In this document: positions 32,654 to 43,412 of the stretch, one piece after another
Layout of the letters: each line of letters begins with the position of its first letter
Position numbering within the stretch: position 1 is the first letter of the stretch
Assembly: GCA_963971535.1 (NCBI GenBank)
Contig: CAXASK010000014.1
Location: forward strand, 454,635 to 518,634
Length of the DNA: 64,000 bases
DNA from: Notolepis coatsorum
Lineage: Eukaryota > Chordata > Actinopteri > Aulopiformes > Paralepididae
Reading direction: 5' to 3'
Program-made: the position numbers and the translations under genes
The notes under the pieces: generated by a model
Databases searched by the model: none
Seen by the model: only the letters and a program-made list of their open reading frames with translations
What the model was told of the DNA's origin: nothing

Positions 32654-32874
32654 GGGGCATGTATCGCAGTTCTATGGCCCTCTTCTCCAATTCTGCTTCA
32701 ACCATTTTTAGTTCCACCATCTTTTCTCTGGCGCTTCCTGAGGGTGTTGGATTTTGTGATGAGCTGGGCCAGGACCAGGACCCAGCCTTCCCGTAGGCGA
32801 GGAAGCCGTTATCTCTTGCTTCAACAGACAGAAAGTCCCCAAACTGTTGAGTAATCACATCACCTGAGACAAAC
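32654..32874 (-). other. Unidentified exon-like ORF
   Basis: An acceptor-like TGTTTGTCTCAG precedes GTGATGTGATTACTC, and the frame continues for about 70 codons: DVITQQFGDFLSVEARDNGF, then AREKMVELKMVEAELEKRAI, a charged and possibly helical end. Composition is protein-like. I recognise no family and see no donor. It could be a host exon or a captured or element-derived one. Confidence 0.3.
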
Positions 32875-32897
32875 AGAAATACATAATTTAGGTGCAT

Positions 32898-33500
32898 CAG
32901 TCAGATACTTTTCATATCAAGAAGCACATTTTCATATCAAGAAACACATTTTATGATAATAAAATGTGCTGAAAACCCCCAGCCCTGCACAATGGTGCGG
33001 CCCCTGTTGAGGTCCCTGCTGCGATTGAAGATTTATGACTCATTTAATTTATTAGGACAATGTTGTCTACTAACTTGGCCAGTGAGTCATCTAGTCTTTA
33101 TATATGTCTATGGAGGAGACAGTGGCAACATTGTGCTCAGTACTCAGTGAATATGCTCATCGCCCCACAGTGCAGCTCAGGCTGTGTGCTGATTTCCCCG
33201 GAACATGTCTATGGGCTGGTGGGACAGCAGGCAGAACCAGGACTCGGTCAGAACCAACAGGTCCTCCGTCTGCTGCTCTGGCTTAAACACAGTACGGCAC
33301 AGTTTACTACAGGCACTTAAGCATTCTTACTCTCACAACAATAATAAATATATTAAATATTAAATTGAATACGAGTTTTCAGACAAATAAGCAGGATTTC
33401 ACATTTGATTATAGGACCATGTCTTACCCAAGGTACACAACAAACAAACTAGGCTCATATTGTTTAACGCTTCATCTCCCCTTTAAGGCCAAAACATGTA
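32898..33500. other. Unassigned sequence
   Basis: No supported gene or repeat. Confidence 0.3.
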
Positions 33501-33509
33501 AAAAAAAAA

Positions 33510-33625
33510 ATAATAATTTTTTATATCGGCCCAATCTTGATATCGGACCGATACCGATGTGTAAAGAAACGGCCATATCGGCCGATATTATATCAGCGGC
33601 CGATATATCTTGCATCACTACATGT
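33510..33625. mobile_element. hAT-type MITE fragment (CGGCCGATATT motifs)
   Basis: CGGCCCAATCTTGATATCGG and ATATCGGCCGATATTATATC resemble the interiors of the elements at 6399 and 30309, without the terminal TAGGGATG. Flanks to 33920 are unassigned. Confidence 0.5.
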
Positions 33626-33924
33626 GCCCAAAACACTGAGCTCAGGCCTTCTCGTGTCGCTGCGCCCCAAGCCACCACGACACGCACACACACCTGTAGA
33701 GACATCAGTTGTGAGATGGACAGGTTCGAAACTCAATTCTAAGAAATAAATCAACAGTTCTGGCTTTCCAGATTAATTTATAGATGAGGGAAAGTCAGTA
33801 AGTAAGAAAAATGAGGTGGCAGAAAGATTCAACAGATTCTTTGTTAATGTAAACTGGCAGAGGAGATAACCCCGCCACAAGGGGGAGGTGTTTCTAATTA
33901 TTTTATATAACGAAACACAAGTAC

Positions 33925-34640
33925 CATCTTCTTGAGAAAAACGGATAAAAATGAAATTATGGATACTGTGAACAAACTCAACTGGAAACCTCATATCAAA
34001 TATGTCAGGACTAAATTGGCACGGAGTGTTGGTGTTTTATGCAAGATAAGGCACATTCTAAACCAAAAAACACTGTATACACTGTACTGTACACTCTTCC
34101 TATGGTATATGACTATATGAGCTACTGTGCGGAGGTGTGGGGTAATACCTACAAAAGCACTCTACAGCCAATATGCACCATGCAAAAAAAGCAATAAGAA
34201 TAATCAACAATGTAGGATATTATGAACACACTAATAACTTATTTATAAAGCTACAAGCATTGAAATGTATGGATCTAGTGGATTTAAAAACTGCCCTCAT
34301 TGTATACAAAGCCAGATACAAACTAATCCCAGGCAACATTCAAAAATGGTTCAGAGACAGGGAAGGAGAATATAACTTAAGAGGGAGAGGGAATCTTAAA
34401 CAACAAATGGTACACACTACGCTGAAAAGCATGTGCATATCGGTGTGTGGAGTGAAGTTGTGGAATAATTTACCTGAATACATCAAACTGAGTAAACATG
34501 TAGCACAATTTAAAAAGCAGCTAAAAAAAACACACATTAGAGAAATACAGAAATGAGTAATGAGGATAAACAAAGTTATGTTATATTGTGTTATGTAGTG
34601 CTGTACTATATTCACTGCTGTCAAGTGAATCAATTTTATT
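33925..34640 (+). pseudogene. LINE family B ORF2 C-terminal region
   Basis: The frame LNWKPHIKYVRTKLARSVGV, HILNQKTLYTLYCTLFLWYM, then after a frameshift ALKCMDLVDLKTALIVYKAR and GVKLWNNLPEYIKLSKHVAQ is the post-RT part of an L2/CR1-group LINE. It is a different family from LINE A and related to the fragment at 6845-7495. At least one frameshift near 34125-34180. Confidence 0.75.
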
Positions 34641-34695
34641 TGATTTTTCTCTTTTAAATACCGGTATAAGTAAAAGTATATTCTATATTGTAATA

Positions 34696-35391
34696 TACTA
34701 AATTAGGGCTGGGCGATATAACGATAACGATAAATATCGCGATATATTTTAATAATCGATATCGAATATCAAAATTAAAAAAAATCGAAAAATCTTTTTT
34801 TTCCTTTTTTACCTGCAACAGGGCAGTTTTAAAACCAGAGACAGTGGACAGACTTGTCTTTCTTGCCTGCAACTTAAAGTAATGGCTTTGCTTGTCCAAA
34901 TGACAATACTGACCAAATTCAGATTTATTTCTCTCTTGTCCATTTATTTTGTTTGCTTTCTAATTTAAAATACATTTTGAAACCATCTGTACACAGTAGG
35001 CTATGTGTGCTAGCAGAACTAGACTCCAGTCACGAGTCACAGTGCGGTGGTTTGTCCACCAAAAAAGCGCCAAAAGATCGAAAATAAACTAGCAGAGCCA
35101 GAACTGTTCAACTCCTCTGGAGCCACAGCCAGCAGAGAAGCCGGTTTACTTTAGCTTTTAAACCAGCTGCAGCCTGAGAACTGGAGTGTGAGGGGATGTA
35201 ACACTGAAGATGGCGGCAATGACAAAGAATTTCTGCAAAATAAACAAACATCTGTTGTTAAAAAAAAAAAAAAAAAAGAAAATTTATACTTATAACAATT
35301 CGATAATTATCGATATCGAGAAATAAAATAAAATTATCATATCGTTATCGCGATATGATTTTTTTCCATATCGCCCAGCCCTATACTAAAT
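34696..35391. mobile_element. hAT-type non-autonomous element, target duplication TACTAAAT
   Basis: Element 34704-35383 begins TAGGGCTGGGCGATATAACG and ends CCATATCGCCCAGCCCTA. The perfect octamer TACTAAAT is at 34696-34703 and 35384-35391. ATCGCGATATATTTT-type motifs lie inside both ends. Confidence 0.94.
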
Positions 35392-35707
35392 TATGTTATA
35401 TCTAGTCAAATTAATGGAAGAACAAACATAAATGTAAGGGGGTAGGGATCAATAAGCTTAGCTTCCCTCTACTCCTTTTTTGGACATGTCTGCTAACCAA
35501 ACACATTGCTCTTGACCTTTTGTTTATAATTCCATGTAATAAAAACGGAGCTCAACGCATGCATTTTGTAGATCATTGGCTAAATGATTATCCAGTTTGA
35601 CTATCGTCTACTACGAGCCACCGTACCTGTAGTACTACTGCTTACAAACTGCCTCGCTACTGTGAACCTGCTCTTGTCGTCACGTCACAACTAGATGTTA
35701 AATAAAC
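35392..35707. other. Unassigned spacer
   Basis: No gene or clear repeat before the large transposon. Confidence 0.3.
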
Positions 35708-36396
35708 TAGTCTAGATGGAAATAGGGGTCCACGCGCACCCCCCGGAACTTTTTATGCCACCTGATTTTTCTTAATCCTTAAAGTGTCTACTTTCAGAAT
35801 CTGCCAGGTGCCAAGCTGAAATAATGTCCGAAAGGCTCCATTTTTAACCCTTTATTGCACCTAACCCAAAACCGAAACATTAAAATGTGATGTAGCAAGA
35901 GGCATAACCTTTGAAGTAAACAACATGGAGACAAATTAATACATTTGTCCATACAATTCTGACCGTAGGAATTCAATGGGATGGTTATTTTTGACATGAC
36001 AACATTTTGACTGTATTTCTGGACAAAAAATACAATACAATACGCATAGAGTGAATATTTGGTGACAATAATTTTTTTTTTCAATCCTCCAAGTGTTTAT
36101 TTTGAGATTATATTGGGTACCAAGCTGAAATAATGTCTCAAAGGCTAGTTTGAACCCTTTATAGCACCTAACCCAAATTTTTTAAAATGAAAATATAATG
36201 TAGAAGAGGCATAACTTTTGAGGTAGACGACTTACAGAGCGAAAATACATTTTCCCACACAATTTTGATCCTAGGAATTCAAGGGGATGGTTATTGTTGA
36301 CATTTGACAACATTTTGACTGTATTTCTGGACAAAAACAGCAAGAAATGACCAAACGTGTGTATGACCAACTACCTTTTCATTTTTTAAAGCACAT

Positions 36397-39144
36397 AGTG
36401 AATATTCTAGAGTTGAACCTTATATACAGCTCAAGCATTACTGTAGATGAAGCAGTTAAATGTGCGTACAAACTTGGAACATCTGATTAACTACAAGAAG
36501 CAGCACTCACCCTCAATTCTCACATTATAAAGGCATTCAAAGAGTCAAAGGAGCTACCATGGCCCCCAACTGCACACAAGCTGGATGCTGTGAAAATGGA
36601 TGAACTGCTCCCAGAGCATCTTGTACCATTTCTGAGCTCAGTGGTGACTGGGACACTTGATGAAGAAAAGTGTGAGAAGACGCAGAGGCTGGTCTATTCG
36701 ATTACACAAGATGTGTGTCGAGTAGGGCTGCACGATTAATCGATTTTTTATCGAAATCGCAATTTGTAATGATGCAATTATCAAATCGCCTGCAATTAAA
36801 AAAAAATTAAATAAATAAGATTTTAACCAGGAAGTCCCATTGAGAGACAAGATCTCCTTTGCAAGGGAGACCTGGCCAAGATGACAGCAATAACATTTGC
36901 AATACATCACACAGCAATAAAAATTTGCGATACATCACACAAGAACATAATAAATGTGCATGTATACAATATACAATACATCACATGTAAACACAAAAAC
37001 AAAGCAGAATAGTCTACATGATAGTAAAAGTGTATAATACAGGGTAATACAGTAATTTTGCAGTTGGGACCCGACTACAGAAAGCAGCAACATTCTTCTT
37101 GTAGGAAGTTATGTAATACAGATTTAAATTCACCAAGAGAGACTGGGGTGTAAGTGGATAATGGTCCTGTAGCCCATTCCATGCCCAAGGTGCGAAGCTT
37201 GAGAAAGCTGTTCCTAGCTAACCCTGCTCAAGTCAGAGAAAACATCTGAGCCGAGTAAGGAAAGGGTGGGGGGGGGGTGGGGGCATCTCTCTCTACTGGT
37301 TCAATTAATGTAGAAAAACGTTGCACTATAAAAACGAACTGGATAGTTGATAATAAACATTTAACTTCATTAGCTGAAGTATTCTAAAATAATTTAAGCA
37401 ATTCTCCTTTTCTGTGTGTGTGTGCACGTGTCTCATATCTCATTTGATAGTATTTACTGAGGATTGCCAGATAATGTTGATATTTAAACACAAAAAAAAT
37501 TATAATACAAAATATACATGATCATGCAACATAAAAAAAATTGTTGTAGGAACAGTTTGGGAGAGGGAGGTAAGGGGTTTTAGATTGTGTGTTGTGAAGT
37601 TTACTTCAGAGAGGGAGAGTAAAGTACAGGGAAAAAAAGGTACCGTTGGGTACCGTACCGGTATCGATTCCCAGGTAAAAAGAAAAATGTTCAGACTCTG
37701 TGTCCCGAACAGACCCACCGCGTAGGCCAGATGCAAGCCGCATTTTACAATAAACCTCTGTGGGGCTGCTTAAAAAAAATTATAATCGCAATCGCAATAT
37801 CTGTCCGAAAAATCGCAATTAGATTATTTCCCAAAATCGTGCAGCCCTAGTGTCGAGCAGCAACTAACAGCAAGTGAAGTGAAACTCCAAAAGCACATCC
37901 TCCTGTGTGCCACACTTCGGCACCTCTATCGAAGCAAACAGGTGAGTGATCAACTAACTTATTGCTTATGAGGTCCTACATTGTCATTGCTCAACTATGC
38001 TTCATACAGGTATTTGATATTGATACAAAAAAACATTTGTTTATCTTATTCTTTACAGCTCACAACCATCCTTTCACGACTAGGACACTCGGAGACATAC
38101 GACTTCAGTATGGAACTTGAGACAGCCATGGCCAATGCTTTTGATGAGATGTCCACCAACATGACCCCTGAAATCACCACTGGCGAGGGAAACACTGTTT
38201 TTCACAGCGAGTGGGACAACCTGAACAGAATCACCACCAACGTTCATGGTTCAAATGTGGTAAACAGCGCCGGGGGAATCATGATTCAAGAAGTGAAGGA
38301 GAGCCATGTGAGCACCAAGAAAAGGACCCTTCCTCTCTATGACAGGTCATCCAAGATGAGAAGCCTTAAGATCACGCCTCCCGAGACGCTGCCAGAGCTG
38401 GCATTCAAAAGAGTTGGCCCCAAATTCCCCAAGAATGCCAACTTTACCCCTGCTGCTGAGGAATTACTGGGCCCCGACTACTGTAGCACACTGCTGGGAT
38501 TCTACGACTTTACTGGGGAGGACTGTATCAGCGCTTTTAAAGGCAAATGCAAGATGAATCCCCTGAAGAAGCTGGAAAAGACTCGTAAACTCCACAAAGC
38601 TTTCAGGCAGCTTGGTGCAGACTGGATGGTCACTGATGAGCTTCAAGAGGAGATGGAGAGCTTCACATGCATTATGTATGGCCAAGCACGGATGACATCA
38701 GTTGACACAGTACGGGTGAAAATGATGAGAAAGATGGTCGGCGCTGACAAAGTCCTGGACTCCAAGTCAAAAGTAGACCTGGAACGCCTGCCAAGGTCCG
38801 TCTCATTCCACATGTCCAGCGAGCCTTCTATAAGAGAGCAGACAAGGCAATAATCAAGAGCCCAAAACCACATGATCCAGGCATGGGCTGGGAGAAGACA
38901 GGAGAAGAGGAGGTGTTGGAACCGGTCTGGGCAATTGGACCCATCCTCCCTCCTTCTCTTGTTGAGGTACTGGCTCAGAGAGCAGAGTCAGAAGAGCATG
39001 CAGCCCTTGACAAGGTGACCGATTACGCCAACAATAACTTTGTCTGTGGGTAAAGTGGATGGAGAGTACGAGCATGAGGATGAAGAGCTGGAGATGGAAG
39101 AAATTGAATTAGAAGATCTCTTCAGTGACGATGAGGATGAGTAG
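36397..39144 (+). pseudogene. Putative transposase of unknown superfamily, broken
   Basis: Before the hAT insertion the frame reads SITVDEAVKCAYKLGTSD, a stop, LQEAALTLNSHIIKAFKESK and PEHLVPFLSSVVTGTLDEEK. After it come KHILLCATLRHLYRSKQ (one frameshift near the insertion), an intron at 37942-38058 (CAG|GTGAGT to TTTACAG), then LTTILSRLGHSETYDF, a VFHSEWDNLNR motif, GFYDFTGEDCISAFKGKCK, a second frameshift near 38810, GMGWEKT, GPILPPSLVEVLAQRAE and an acidic end ELEDLFSDDEDE. The FTGEDxxSAFKGKxK and GPxLPPSL motifs recall uncharacterised proteins repeated in many animal genomes. I infer transposase function from the flanking inverted repeats only. The 873-nt open frame at 37981-38853 is the least damaged part. 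Its N-terminal codons before 38059 are intron. Confidence 0.65.
36715..37857. mobile_element. hAT-type element inserted in the putative transposase, target duplication GTGTCGAG
   Basis: Element 36723-37849 begins TAGGGCTGCACGATTAATCG and ends AAAATCGTGCAGCCCTA. The perfect octamer GTGTCGAG is at 36715-36722 and 37850-37857. Inside, 36785-37000 carries a LINE-type 3' end read inverted (TTAACCAGGAAGTCCCATTG). No hAT transposase is seen, so it is non-autonomous. Confidence 0.95.
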
Positions 39145-39769
39145 TTTAGGTCAGCAAGTTGGTAGTGACATGAAAAGGTAAATGTATTGGTTGTCTACTT
39201 CAAAAGTTATGACTCTTCTACATTATATTTTCATTTTTAGATTTTTGGGTTAGGTGCTATAAAGGGTTAAAACTAGCCTTTGGGACATTATTTGAGCTTG
39301 GTACCCAATATAATTTCCAAATAAACAGTTGGAGGATTGAAAAAAAAACTGATTGTCAACAAATATTCACTATGCGTTTGAAAAATAAAAATGTAGTTGG
39401 TTAGACACGCATTTCTTGCATTTGTTTGCTGTTTTTGTCCAGAAATACAGTCAAAATGTTGTAAAATGTCAAAAAAATAACCATTCCATTGAATTCCTAG
39501 GGTCAGAATTGTATGGGAAAATGCATTCATTTGTCTCTGTATGTTGTTTACTTCAAAGATTATGCCTCTTGAGTCTTGCTACATCAAATTTTAATGTTTC
39601 GGTTTTGTGTTAGGTGCAATAAAGGGTTAAAAATTGAGCCTTTCGGACATTATTTCAGCTTGGCACCTGGCAGACTCTGAAAGTAGACACTTTAAGGATT
39701 AAGAAAAATCAGGTGGCATAAACATTTCCGGGGGGTGCGCGTGGACCCCTATTTCCATCTAGACTAAAC

Positions 39770-40271
39770 CCACGGTTTGATAAACCCAAGTGTGTTCATT
39801 GACCCACACGCAACTGAGGTACATATTAACAGTTTACACATTTGATGGTAGAAATCAGTTTGTTACCCTCATACCAAGATGGCGGCGGTCTCGTGACGTC
39901 AGAGTGTCTTCGATTTCAAATAAACTTGAGTAAAAGATAAAAGCATAGCAGATAGACAGTGAGATTTGAGATAGATAGATAGGAGGACACAATGTATTAA
40001 TGTAACAGCTAATACAATTTAAACTTTGCAAACTCCCATACATGTAACGTTATTATGATAGATAAGCTGTAGCTGTAGCAGAAAACACGAGACTGAGTCG
40101 AGTCACCTAAATCGAAATGTTGAAACAGTGCCAAGCCAACACGAACTCAAAAACACTTTAACCTATTGGTAAACAAACGTATTGTTGAAAATATACACTG
40201 ACTGCTGTTGTGACATGTTTAAGATCGTATTGACTAGTTTACACACTCACCTTCAAAGTTTCAAACCGCGG
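39770..40271. other. Unassigned sequence
   Basis: CAAGATGGCGGCGGTCTCGTGACGTCAG at about 39884 resembles a CpG-rich start region with a CRE-like GTGACGTCAG, but no exon or gene follows that I can support. Confidence 0.25.
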
Positions 40272-42378
40272 CGCTAACGTTAACTTCTTCTTCTTCTTCT
40301 TTTTGGTGTTTTACGGCGGACGGCCACCATAAATGGGGCATTTACCGCCACCTACCGACCCGGAAATCGGGCCAGTCTTCCATTCTCCCCTCTTCTTTTT
40401 CTTTATTCAACGGTTCAATGTCAGATCACGACCAAATCCATTCAACCCCCTAACACACCAAACAAAACAAAACCCATCCCTAACATCACCACCCTATCCA
40501 ACCTAATCTATGAGTCACTCATTGCCTCCAGCGACTGACTCTGGCCTTCCTGAACACTCACCACCCCCTTCCCTAACTCTCTTACTTGATCCCTCACACC
40601 AACCTTCTTCCCTACCTTCCCTAACTCCTGTGTTACTTGCCCTATTGTCAACCCCTTCATACCCATGTCTAATACTGCCGCCTCAACTACTAACCTTAAC
40701 CTCTCTGTCCTACTGCTAACCATCACTATAGTATTCACCACTCTCGTCACAAATGCCACTATCTCCAACTTCACCCCCCACACCCTCTCTTTCTCCTCTT
40801 GCACTTCCTCTACCGACAAATGCCCTTTCCTAAACCCCTTATCCACACCTTGCTTCCCCTGATCCTCCTGCACTACCCTTACTGCCAAATGCCCTTCTCC
40901 TTCCTCACCTTGCTTTCCCTGACCTAACTTCCTAACTGCCTCCGCATACGAAATCCTATCATCCCTTCTCACTCTCTGAACCTCAACCTCCCTCCTCATC
41001 ACCGCACAACCCCTAAACGCTACACTATGTTCCCCACCACAACTACAACACTTCAGCTTCACTCCCTCCCCACACTTCCCATATTCATGCTCCCCGCCAC
41101 ACCTAGCACACCTCTGTCCCTTCTTACAAGAAACAGCTACATGGCCAAATTCCTGACACCTAAAACACCTAAGAGGACTCTGAACAAATTCCCTAACCCT
41201 AAACATCCTATACCCTACAAACACTACACTAGGAACAACCTTACCCTCAAACTTAATCACTACCGTCTCCGTCTCTACCCTATCTGCCCCCCTCTTCATC
41301 CTTTCTGCACCCTTAACTATGCCATTACGCCCGTCCTTCCCTAACCCTTCCACCAGCTGCTCCACGCTAACCTCGACCGGTACCCCAGCTATCACCCCCT
41401 TACATCCCCCCTCCCTCTTCTCCCCTACTCTCACTACCTCCCTTATACCCACGCCACCAATGCTCCTCATCTTCCTAGCCATCTCCACCTGCCCTACACT
41501 TACACACCCTACAGCCAGATTCCCATCTCTCAAAACTCTAGCATACTTTACCTCTCCTAACTGCTTACCTACGAGTTTTGGCAGCTCGAACAACCCTAAC
41601 TTGCTCACTCCCCCCACCCCCTCAAACCTAACCACTACATGAATCACTCCCGCAACAACCTCGGCTCTACCCTCACCATCTGATCCACTCGAGCTATCCC
41701 CCCTACCCTTCTTCCTTTTCACCCCCTTCCCCCCACTATCCCTGCCCCTCTTCTCCACCTTACTCCACCCTTCTCCCCCGCTCTCACCCCCCGAACCACA
41801 CTCCATACTGTCATCTCCCATCGCCAAACTCACTCCCTCAGGGAGCATCAAGGCGGACATACCCATCAGCTCACACCCTTCATATCCGTCAATCTTGACC
41901 CCGCAGTCTTCACCCTCGATCCAGGAAACAAACCCCAGATACACCTTGCCATCCGGGGGGTACACAGCACGACAGCGAGAGCCCACCCTCCAAGCTAGAG
42001 CCTCCTCCATGTCTCCATATCCCATCAAACAGTTCTCCCGACAAGTAAACTTAAGTCTCTCCCGCTTTCGACACCACCGCCCCGGCACACCAGGACCAGA
42101 CTCCAAACATTCAACCTGCAAAACGCTACCCCCCTGACGGAGCGACTCTACCTCCCCTTCCGACATCCTCACGCCATCGACACGGAACAGTCCTTCCACC
42201 ATCTCCTCCGAAAACCTCAACCTCCTCTGCTTCGACCACGTCCAGCCGCAATCCAACCCAACCGCTCCTCCTTCCCCCATCCAGGCGCCTGCCGCTAGCC
42301 AGCAGCCGCTTCGCCACATGGTTTCCTCCGTCCACTCCGCCGACCAACTATCACCGCTCGTTACGCTAACGTTAACTT
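40272..42378 (-). mobile_element. ORF1-only LINE-type retroposon with 15-bp target duplication
   Basis: The direct repeat CGCTAACGTTAACTT is at 40272-40286 and 42364-42378. On the minus strand the element (40287-42363) has a short leader, one long ORF1, only about 220 nt of 3' sequence (GGTAGGTGGCGGTAAATG, CCGTCCGCCGTAAAACACC) and a (GAA)n tail. ORF2 with endonuclease and reverse transcriptase is wholly absent. Such a form must be mobilised in trans, like mammalian HAL1. Confidence 0.88.
40508..42319 (-). CDS. LINE ORF1 (gag-like) with zinc knuckles
   Basis: 603 codons, uninterrupted, starting MWRSGCWLAAGAWMGEGG and ending SQSLEAMSDS. Likely an RNA-binding nucleocapsid-type protein of an I/Nimb- or Jockey-group LINE. 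A basic Ser/Gly-rich linker (about residues 175-220) precedes a conserved region (VVVRFEGVGGVSKLGLFELP). Near residues 385-440 there are three Cys/His clusters: CFRCQEFGHVAVSC (CX2CX4HX4C), CARCGGEHEYGKC and CCSCGGEH...C. The rest is charged and helical. Intactness and the perfect target duplication indicate a recent insertion. A diverged C-terminal piece of the same ORF is at 44100-44480. The start at 42319 suits the family N-terminus as I know it. Confidence 0.85.
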   Translation of the reverse strand: MWRSGCWLAAGAWMGEGGAVGLDCGWTWSKQRRLRFSEEMVEGLFRVDGVRMSEGEVESLRQGGSVLQVECLESGPGVPGRWCRKRERLKFTCRENCLMGYGDMEEALAWRVGSRCRAVYPPDGKVYLGFVSWIEGEDCGVKIDGYEGCELMGMSALMLPEGVSLAMGDDSMECGSGGESGGEGWSKVEKRGRDSGGKGVKRKKGRGDSSSGSDGEGRAEVVAGVIHVVVRFEGVGGVSKLGLFELPKLVGKQLGEVKYARVLRDGNLAVGCVSVGQVEMARKMRSIGGVGIREVVRVGEKREGGCKGVIAGVPVEVSVEQLVEGLGKDGRNGIVKGAERMKRGADRVETETVVIKFEGKVVPSVVFVGYRMFRVREFVQSPLRCFRCQEFGHVAVSCKKGQRCARCGGEHEYGKCGEGVKLKCCSCGGEHSVAFRGCAVMRREVEVQRVRRDDRISYAEAVRKLGQGKQGEEGEGHLAVRVVQEDQGKQGVDKGFRKGHLSVEEVQEEKERVWGVKLEIVAFVTRVVNTIVMVSSRTERLRLVVEAAVLDMGMKGLTIGQVTQELGKVGKKVGVRDQVRELGKGVVSVQEGQSQSLEAMSDS

Positions 42379-42656
42379 GTTGATCTTAGCTCTGTAAATC
42401 GGGATCTTCTTCTCTGCTCCTATTTCCTAAATGTTGTAACAGCGCCACCACAAACTCGCAACAGCGCCACTTGTGGCCAAAAATATGACGATAGACAGAC
42501 AATTGTTAAGCTGCATACAGTTGAGCGGTGATAGAATGTGATTGGACAAATGGGATTTAGGGGAGGGGGAGGTGACGCAATTCATTAGTCTTTGGGGGAG
42601 GGGTGCTTTTAGAAGTGTCTGTCTTTTAGAATTCACAGTTCAAGTGACTACAAACT
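42379..42656. other. Unassigned spacer
   Basis: Repeats of AACAGCGCCAC (42437 and 42461). No gene. Confidence 0.3.
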
Positions 42657-42718
42657 TTGATTGATTGATTGAACATTTTATTAACAGATTGCAGAATGGG
42701 TACAATACAGTACAGCTG
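42657..42718 (-). mobile_element. LINE family A 3'-end scrap, inverted against the next copy
   Basis: GATTGATTGAACATTTTATT then AACAGATTGCAGAATGGGTA: the terminal block in minus orientation, cut at about 42718 and directly joined to a plus-orientation copy. Confidence 0.8.
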
Positions 42719-43040
42719 TCTACAAGATACACTACACGACCAAGGTACCCATGTACATGACTAAATACTTCCCAAAGGTCAGTGAATACCACGATCACAA
42801 CACCAGAGGGAGCTCCACAAATCATGTTAAACCCAGATTCGGCTCAAACAAGGGACTAAACACGTTTCGCAATTATGCCACATCAATGTGGAACGCCCTA
42901 CCCAAAGCTGTAAAGGAATGTGAATCACTACCCACTTTCAAAAACACTCTCAAAAAACACCTAAGGGAGACTGCAACTCGAAACTGGCCCCTGTAAATGT
43001 CCGAACACAACCCCCCCCCCCCCCCCCCCCCCCACTCCTA

Positions 43041-43071
<31 letters not shown>

Positions 43072-43412
43072 CCACCTCCAATGTACAGTCCCACCCCCAC
43101 CTACCCAATCCAATGTACAGTTTCTACGCCTAATGTATACACTCTTTTCTTTCTGGACTCTTTTTGTATCACAAATACAGTACTGTAATTGCAAATCTGG
43201 TATGTCATAAATGTATAGATGTAGCAGTACTGTCTATCTGTATGTCATGTATGTCATATATGTTACGATGAATTGGAAATGGGGGACCCTGGTGGAAACA
43301 AGACGAAAGTCTTTCTCTGGTCTGCATCCCCTTAACAATTGTATGTATTGAGCTGTACTGCACTGTACCCATTCTGCAATCTGTTAATAAAGTTTTCATT
43401 CATTCATTCATT
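42719..43412 (+). pseudogene. LINE family A: ORF2 C-terminus and complete 3' UTR
   Basis: Reads YFPKVSEYHDHNTRGSSTNH, SMWNALPKAVKECESLPTF and TATRNWPL, then stop at about 42994. HNTRGS and W-N-LP are conserved near the end of L2/CR1-group ORF2. The 3' UTR follows with long C-runs (43011-43069), the CAAATCTGGTATGTCATAAA block and the terminal block, ending in an ATTC tail. It is the best reference for the many 3' scraps in the window. Confidence 0.85.

Larger units (their letters stand above)
35705..39769 (+). mobile_element. 4-kb DNA transposon with long inverted repeats and a decayed spliced ORF
   Basis: The left end TAGTCTAGATGGAAATAGGG (35708) is mirrored by CCTATTTCCATCTAGACTA (to 39766). 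The inverted arms run for roughly 600-700 bp. Within each arm a subunit of about 300 bp occurs twice (GCTGAAATAATGTC, CACCTAACCCAAA, GACTGTATTTCTGGACA). AAC flanks both ends (35705-35707 and 39767-39769), a possible 3-bp target duplication. Between the arms is the ORF described next, itself interrupted by a hAT element. Long arms, short duplication and an internal spliced gene are seen in some eukaryotic cut-and-paste superfamilies such as Academ, but I cannot place it from sequence alone. Confidence 0.8.

Noticed and set aside
39884-39920. CpG-rich AAGATGGCGGCGGTCTCGTGACGTCAG as a gene start
   Set aside because: Looks promoter-like, but no exon or donor can be followed from it and the surroundings are repeat-derived.
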